Assembly (NCBI RefSeq): GCF_013404075.1
Contig: NZ_JACBJQ010000026.1
Location: 1-64,000, forward strand
Source: Mycolicibacterium vinylchloridicum
GTDB taxonomy: Bacteria; Actinomycetota; Actinomycetes; Mycobacteriales; Mycobacteriaceae
Length of the DNA stretch: 64,000 nt
Direction: 5' to 3'
Shown here: positions 61,401 to 64,000 of the stretch, piece by piece
Position numbering within the stretch: position 1 is the first letter of the stretch
Layout: every line of letters begins with the position of its first letter
Notes under the pieces: generated by a model
Database searches by the model: none
Seen by the model: only the letters and a program-made list of their open reading frames with translations
What the model was told of the DNA's origin: nothing
Program-made: the position numbers and the translations under genes

Positions 61401-61760
61401 CCGTGGCTGACCGATCTGGCACAGCGCAGCCCGTTCGCCGAGGCGTTCCAAGCCAGTGGCGACCGGCCTGCCGACACCAGCAGCTTCCGGGCCGAACTAC
61501 ACGAACTGCCGCGCGACGAGTGGCCCACCCGGGTTCGTCGCCTGGTATCCGAGCAGCTCAGCCTGATCCTGCGCCGTTCCATCGACCCAGACCGACCGAT
61601 TTCGGAGTACGGTTTGGACTCGTTGGGCAACCTCGAGCTGAGAACCCGTATCGAAACTGAAACGGGAATACGGGTTCGATCGATGGATATAACGACTGTC
61701 CGGTCGCTGGCCGAAGGCCTGTGCGAAACGCTTGCCGGCGTCATCACGTCAGCACGCTGA
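55479..61760 (+). CDS. Mas-like iterative type I polyketide synthase
   Basis: A single-module, fully reducing synthase of 2093 residues that would extend a fatty acyl starter with methylmalonyl-CoA to a methyl-branched acid. KS (about 8-430): Cys178 in DTACSSSM, EAHGTGT, KSNFGHAE. AT (about 533-850): Ser622 in GHSLGE, with VASH near 721 indicating methylmalonyl specificity. DH (about 894-1168): HQINNVAALPG and HPALLDAC. ER (about 1418-1733): HSATGGVGQ. KR (about 1752-1930): TGGLGGLG, Tyr1899. ACP: Ser2048 in YGLDSLGN. There is no thioesterase, so a Pap protein must offload the chain. The Mas/Pks2/Pks5 group fits; which member cannot be decided by eye. Confidence 0.95.
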   Translation: MRQTSVTPIAVVGMACRLPGGIDSPHKLWEALLEGADLVTEIPADRWDADDLYDPEPGVPGRSVSKWGAFIDDVTGFDPDFFGINEREATAMDPQHRVLLETCWEATEQAGFTPSSLSGTSTGVFIGMSHDDYAMVTSDAGAFDQAYAFTGAPFSMASGRISHALGLTGPAVTMDTACSSSMVAVHQACRSLHDGESDMALAGGVMLMLDKRLYASSSGQGMLSPTGRCHAFDVAADGFVRAEGCGIVVLKRLDDAQRDGDRVLAVIKSTASNQDGRTENILTPSRDAQVSVFQSALAAAGVDPDTVGMVEAHGTGTPVGDTIEFNSVSTVYGHAGPTALTSVKSNFGHAESAAGVLGLMKAVLAVHHGVIPQNLHFNRLSDKNAKVKTGMFVPTENIPWPKQDGPRRAGVSSYGMSGTNVHAILEQAPDAPVVVDAGQAERAAKELLLFPVCSTSVEELRNTAANLAEWVAGAGDDLSLSDLGYTLSRRRGHRPLRTAVIAEDRASLIEQLRAVAEGDEPYQPAVGHDDRGPVWIFSGQGSQWASMGTELLATEPVFAATVAEIEPLIAAESDFSVTEAMTAAETVEGIHRVQPTIFAVQVAMAATMRSYGVAPGAVIGHSLGEVAAAVVSGALSLEDGVKVICRRSLLCLRLAGGGAMASVEMPAQQVREELEQQGIEDVVVAVVASPKSTVIGGATDTVRKIVAGWEAREIMAREVNVDVASHSPQVDPILDELAEMLSDITPMAPEVPYYSATSFDPREQPYCDADYWVDNLRHTVRFSAAVQTALEDGFRVFGELAPHPLLIRAIDQTAGTLDISVAALAGMRRAQEVPNGLGDFLGALYSAGAQVDFSVLYPVGRLVDAPLPTWTHRSLILIADGVDQARGAHLVAAHPLLGSHVRLLEEPERHAWAAEVGTAAHPWLIDHQINNVAALPGAAYCEMALAAARTVFGDDAEVRDVTFDAMLLLKDETPVSAVASAGASGALDFVVETDTDGERERRAGAVLCAAADDDRPRAYDMDALRDAHPDRADGEGVRKWFDGRGVQFGPAFTALVAVNAAGENADTVLAEIGLPSSIRNQQTSYGVHPALLDACFQSVAAHPGVQASGTGGLLLPLGVDRLRVHGATRNARYCLTRITSLDGSSVQADIDLVDDYGTVLFTVEGLRMGTGMSEDHEGDRVLNERLLGIEWRQHQVAEITHAVAATWLVVSTSDAADLLASALTDALKLNDADVTTMSWPQQADHAGNAERLKSYFAEGGFANVVVVSPARAAGCPEEQLPHRGGEHVRHLVRIARELADTAGEAPRLYVITRNAQTVLADDRPNLEQAGLRGLLRVVGAEYPQLRPSQIDVDDNVDAKLLARVLLSGSEEDETAFRGGAWYTAHLYPSPLRPDERYTTVVDHSRDGMRLEIRTPGDMQTLELAAFDRIPPGPGQIEVAVTASSLNFADVLLAFGRYPSFEGLHPQLGIDFAGVVTAVGPQVTSHRVGDHVGGMSPNGCWGTFVTCDADVAVTLPSGLRDDQAAAVSTASATAWHSLHDLAKISSGDKVLIHSATGGVGQAAIAIARAAGAEIYATAGTEERRDVLRGMGITHVYDSRSAAFAEQIRKDTDGYGVDIVLNSLTGASQKAGVDLLAFGGRFVEIGKKDIYGDTRLGLFPFRRNLSFYGVDLALMATTHPEQIRELLTTVYRLTADGVLPQPETTHYPLADAATAIRVMGAAEHTGKLLLSVPKVGHSSVVVPPEQAKVFRRDGSYIITGGLGGLGLFLASKMAAAGCGRIVLNSRSEPKAEALAEIARMRAAGTEVEVVSGDIALSETVDRLVTVATATGLAVRGVLHAAAVVEDAILTNISDELIDRDWAPKVYGAWHLHRATTAQPLDWFCSFSSAAALMGSPGQGAYAAANSWLDGFTHWRRSQGLPATAIAWAAWDEIGAGKHLAATGDTAMISPDEGAHAFEALLRHDRAYSGYAPIIGTPWLTDLAQRSPFAEAFQASGDRPADTSSFRAELHELPRDEWPTRVRRLVSEQLSLILRRSIDPDRPISEYGLDSLGNLELRTRIETETGIRVRSMDITTVRSLAEGLCETLAGVITSAR

Positions 61761-61788
61761 TTAATAGGGTCGATAGGGGAATCTGACA

Positions 61789-63243
61789 GTGGTTGCACTC
61801 ACCGCAATCCATGACTGGGTTGACGCGCCGGGCACGGTCGTGTCGTGGAGCCCTTCGCCGGCATGCCGGAAGAAGGTCCAGGATGCACCGGTCAGTGAGG
61901 TGCCTGCGAGCTACCAGCAGGCCCAGCACATCCGCAGCTACCGCAACCACACGGCCAACGGGCTGGAAATGGCTCGGCTGCTGATCCCGGCCTGGAACAT
62001 GCCGGGCAAGTGCGACGTCCGGGCGATGACCTTCGTCATCAACGCTTACCTGCGCCGGCACGACACCTACCACAGCTGGTTCGAGTTCTCCGCCAATGAG
62101 AACGGAGCCGACCAGGTCGTCCGTCACACCGTCGAGAACCCCAACGACATCCAGTTCGTCGCCACCAAGCACGGCGAGATGAACTCGGCGCAGTGGAAGA
62201 AGCACGTGCTCGACACCCCCAGCCCGCTGGAGTGGGACTGCTTCCGGTTCGGCGTGATCCAGCGTGCCGATCACTTCACGTTCTATGTCAGTGTCGACCA
62301 CCTGCACGCCGACGCGATGCTGATGATGGCGCTCTTCGTGGAAATGCACATGAACTACGAGGCGCTGGCCGGCGGTGGCGCCCCGCTGCGTCTGCCGGAG
62401 GCCGGCAGTTACCACGACTACTGCGTGCGCCAGCACGAGTACACCGAGCAGCTGACCATGGAATCGCCGGACGTTCGCGGCTGGCTGGACTTCCTGGAGA
62501 ACAACGGTGGCACGATGCCGACGTTCCCGTTGCCCTTGGGTGATCCGTCGGTGCACTGCAGCGGTGACCTGCTGACCGTCCAGCTGATGGACGACCACGA
62601 GTCGGACCGCTTCGAGTCGGCATGCACCGCGGCGGGTGTCCGCTTCATCGGTGGCGTGTTCGCCGCCGCGGCGATCGCCCACCGCCAGCTGACCGGCGAC
62701 GACGACTATTACGTCATCACCCCGACGACCACGCGCAGCACCCCGGCCGAGTTCATGACCACCGGGTGGTTCACCGGCGTCGTTCCGCTGTCGGTGCCCG
62801 TCGCCGCCCGCAACTTCGCCGAGGTGGCCCGCGCCGCCCAGGAGTCGTTCGACTCGGGGATGCCGCTGGCCAACGTGCCGATCGAGCGGGTCTACGAGCT
62901 GGCGGCCACCGAAGAAACGCCGCGCATCCGTCCCGCCGGACCAGGCGTGCCGATGCTGTCCTATCTCGACGTGGGCCTGCCGCCGCTGAACCCGGTCATC
63001 ATGTCGCAGTGGTATGCGCAGAACGGGCACATCTACACCGACCTCGGCGCAGCCAATCAGGTCGGAATGTGGGTGAACCGGCGGACCGGCGGCACGATCA
63101 TCACCGTCGCCTACCCGGACAACCCGATCGCGCGTGAATCGGTTGCCGAGTTCGTCGAACTGATGAAGTGCATCTATCTTCGGGTGGCCGACGGCCGCTC
63201 CGAGCTGGTGTCCTCTTCGCGCTTGCCTGTCGCAACGGTCTGA
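61789..63243 (+). CDS. PapA-type acyltransferase
   Basis: A 484-residue condensation-fold acyltransferase, the usual partner of Mas-like PKSs, moving the branched acyl chain onto trehalose or a glycolipid. The start GTG at 61789 has AGGGGA at eight bases. The N-terminus has the PapA1/2/3/4-type DWVDAPGTVVSWSPS. The catalytic HxxxD is His171-Asp175 in VDHLHADAM; the next residue is Ala, not the usual Gly. WFTGVVPLSVPV and GMWVNRRTGGT are later family blocks. It follows the PKS by 28 bases. Confidence 0.9.
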   Translation: MVALTAIHDWVDAPGTVVSWSPSPACRKKVQDAPVSEVPASYQQAQHIRSYRNHTANGLEMARLLIPAWNMPGKCDVRAMTFVINAYLRRHDTYHSWFEFSANENGADQVVRHTVENPNDIQFVATKHGEMNSAQWKKHVLDTPSPLEWDCFRFGVIQRADHFTFYVSVDHLHADAMLMMALFVEMHMNYEALAGGGAPLRLPEAGSYHDYCVRQHEYTEQLTMESPDVRGWLDFLENNGGTMPTFPLPLGDPSVHCSGDLLTVQLMDDHESDRFESACTAAGVRFIGGVFAAAAIAHRQLTGDDDYYVITPTTTRSTPAEFMTTGWFTGVVPLSVPVAARNFAEVARAAQESFDSGMPLANVPIERVYELAATEETPRIRPAGPGVPMLSYLDVGLPPLNPVIMSQWYAQNGHIYTDLGAANQVGMWVNRRTGGTIITVAYPDNPIARESVAEFVELMKCIYLRVADGRSELVSSSRLPVATV

Positions 63244-63316
63244 TGCCGTTGGGCGATAGCCCTGGGTAGCGTAGGTTTCGACGAGTTCGGTCTCTTGACA
63301 ATTCGGAAGGTGACAT

Positions 63317-64000
63317 ATGTCGGTTGAAGCACGGCCTCGTCGGAGGTTCTTTCGCCGGCGTAACACCGAGACCGCGCACTCGGACAACCTGCTCAGCTAC
63401 ACCGACCAAACGCTGTTTATCGCAACCCGGGCCACCGATCAAGAGGCGATCATCCAGGCGACGTGGATCTACGAGCATCCAGTCGACTACGAGGCACTTC
63501 ACCGCTTCTACGACAATTTCGGCTATGGCTTGGCCGGACGCCTGATCGAGCGGTCGCCGCTGCCGTTCGGTCGCCATCGCTGGGTATCGTCACTCGGGGC
63601 CCCCCTGGATATCGAGATTGCCGAGCCGAGGCCGCGCTCGGAACTCAGTGACTGGTGTGACGAGCGTTCTCAGCTGCCCGTCGACGCCGAGTGGGGCCCA
63701 GGCTGGCGCATCGGAATCCTGCCCATGACAGATGGTTCGACGGCGATCAGTATGTGCGGATCGCATTGCCTGGGCGACGGTATCGCAGCGGCGATGCGAG
63801 CGTTCGAAGCGATCAACGGAATAACCCCGGACCTGGGCTACCCGCCGCCGCGGTCGAGGACGCGATCGCAGGCGATTGTCGAGGACCTTCGGCAGGCGGC
63901 CAGAGATTTTCCTGCGACATTCAAGGCCTTGGTCGCGCTGATCTCGTTGCTCTATAAGCGCAGGGCGGAACTCCGTGGGCCGAAATCCTCACCGCTCAAA
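63317..64000 (+). CDS. second HxxxDG acyltransferase, cut by the window end
   Basis: ATG at 63317, with GGAAGG six bases upstream, opens a frame that runs to the last base (228 codons seen). The protein starts with a basic stretch (RPRRRFFRRRN), continues with a condensation-domain-like YTDQTLFIATRAT, and carries the catalytic motif His150-CLG-Asp154-Gly. It belongs to the condensation/acyltransferase superfamily (PapA- or wax-synthase-like) but is clearly different from the PapA gene before it. It probably adds a second acyl group to the same glycolipid. The rest lies beyond the window. Confidence 0.82.
   Translation, partial: MSVEARPRRRFFRRRNTETAHSDNLLSYTDQTLFIATRATDQEAIIQATWIYEHPVDYEALHRFYDNFGYGLAGRLIERSPLPFGRHRWVSSLGAPLDIEIAEPRPRSELSDWCDERSQLPVDAEWGPGWRIGILPMTDGSTAISMCGSHCLGDGIAAAMRAFEAINGITPDLGYPPPRSRTRSQAIVEDLRQAARDFPATFKALVALISLLYKRRAELRGPKSSPLK

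Overview
The window is high-GC actinobacterial DNA from a mycobacterium, most likely an environmental or rapidly growing Mycobacterium/Mycolicibacterium. From memory, its gene order follows the M. tuberculosis interval Rv1444c to Rv1497. It carries fabG1-inhA-hemZ, the ripA-ripB-moxR1 block, mptB, an aconitase with its TetR neighbour, and mutA-mutB-meaB. It lacks the PE_PGRS genes, the mazEF4 pair, the ctpD ATPase and the SufB intein that M. tuberculosis has in this interval.

Layout. 0.2-3.6 kb: ppc (PEP carboxylase), a DUF309 gene and a 39-residue ORF ending in Gly-Trp-Trp. 3.6-11.8 kb, minus strand: a tightly packed pentose-phosphate operon (tkt, tal, zwf, opcA, pgl) that runs on into a coiled-coil protein and a cytochrome P450. 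12-16 kb: heme O and heme A synthases (ctaB, ctaA), a quinone oxidoreductase and an ATP-grasp protein. 15.8-20.5 kb: a TetR/PhlG-like hydrolase divergent pair, an ABC exporter and the mannosyltransferase mptB. 20.5-26.8 kb: sufR-B-D-C-S-U-T (Fe-S cluster assembly). 26.8-32.3 kb: a membrane protein, an unknown protein, an old-yellow-enzyme oxidoreductase, thioredoxin, echA12, an ABC-F protein and a small HTH protein. 32.3-36.5 kb: TetR-acn and a divergent anchored protein. 36.7-42 kb: peptidoglycan hydrolases ripA/ripB, then moxR1, DUF58 and VWA genes. 42-47.2 kb: fabG1-inhA-hemZ, a conserved unknown, and an NfeD/SPFH pair. 47.2-54.5 kb: a TVP38 membrane protein, methylmalonyl-CoA mutase (mutA, mutB), its chaperone meaB and a serine beta-lactamase-fold esterase.

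54.5-64 kb is an accessory lipid region. About 1 kb of AT-richer DNA with no convincing gene is followed by a Mas-like iterative polyketide synthase (KS-AT-DH-ER-KR-ACP), a PapA-type acyltransferase, and a second HxxxDG acyltransferase cut by the window end. In M. tuberculosis the stretch after lipL (Rv1497) leads into the remnant lipooligosaccharide locus with pks5 and papA4. The position and content here therefore suggest the edge of an acyltrehalose or lipooligosaccharide locus. The methylmalonyl-CoA mutase genes just upstream interconvert the methylmalonyl-CoA extender such a PKS would use.

Regulatory DNA is informative. Several genes have a TANNNT-type -10 hexamer 6-8 bases before the start codon, which predicts leaderless mRNAs (ppc, the ATP-grasp gene, the PhlG-like gene, sufR, echA12, fabG1, nfeD, lipL). 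A SufR operator (ACACT-N5-TGTGA) covers the sufR start. Tandem 9-base GTnAC-type repeats precede ripA. A perfect 9-bp stem-loop lies at the predicted 5' end of the acn mRNA. All start choices, promoters and operators are read by eye from the sequence; orthology statements rest on remembered family knowledge, not on a search.
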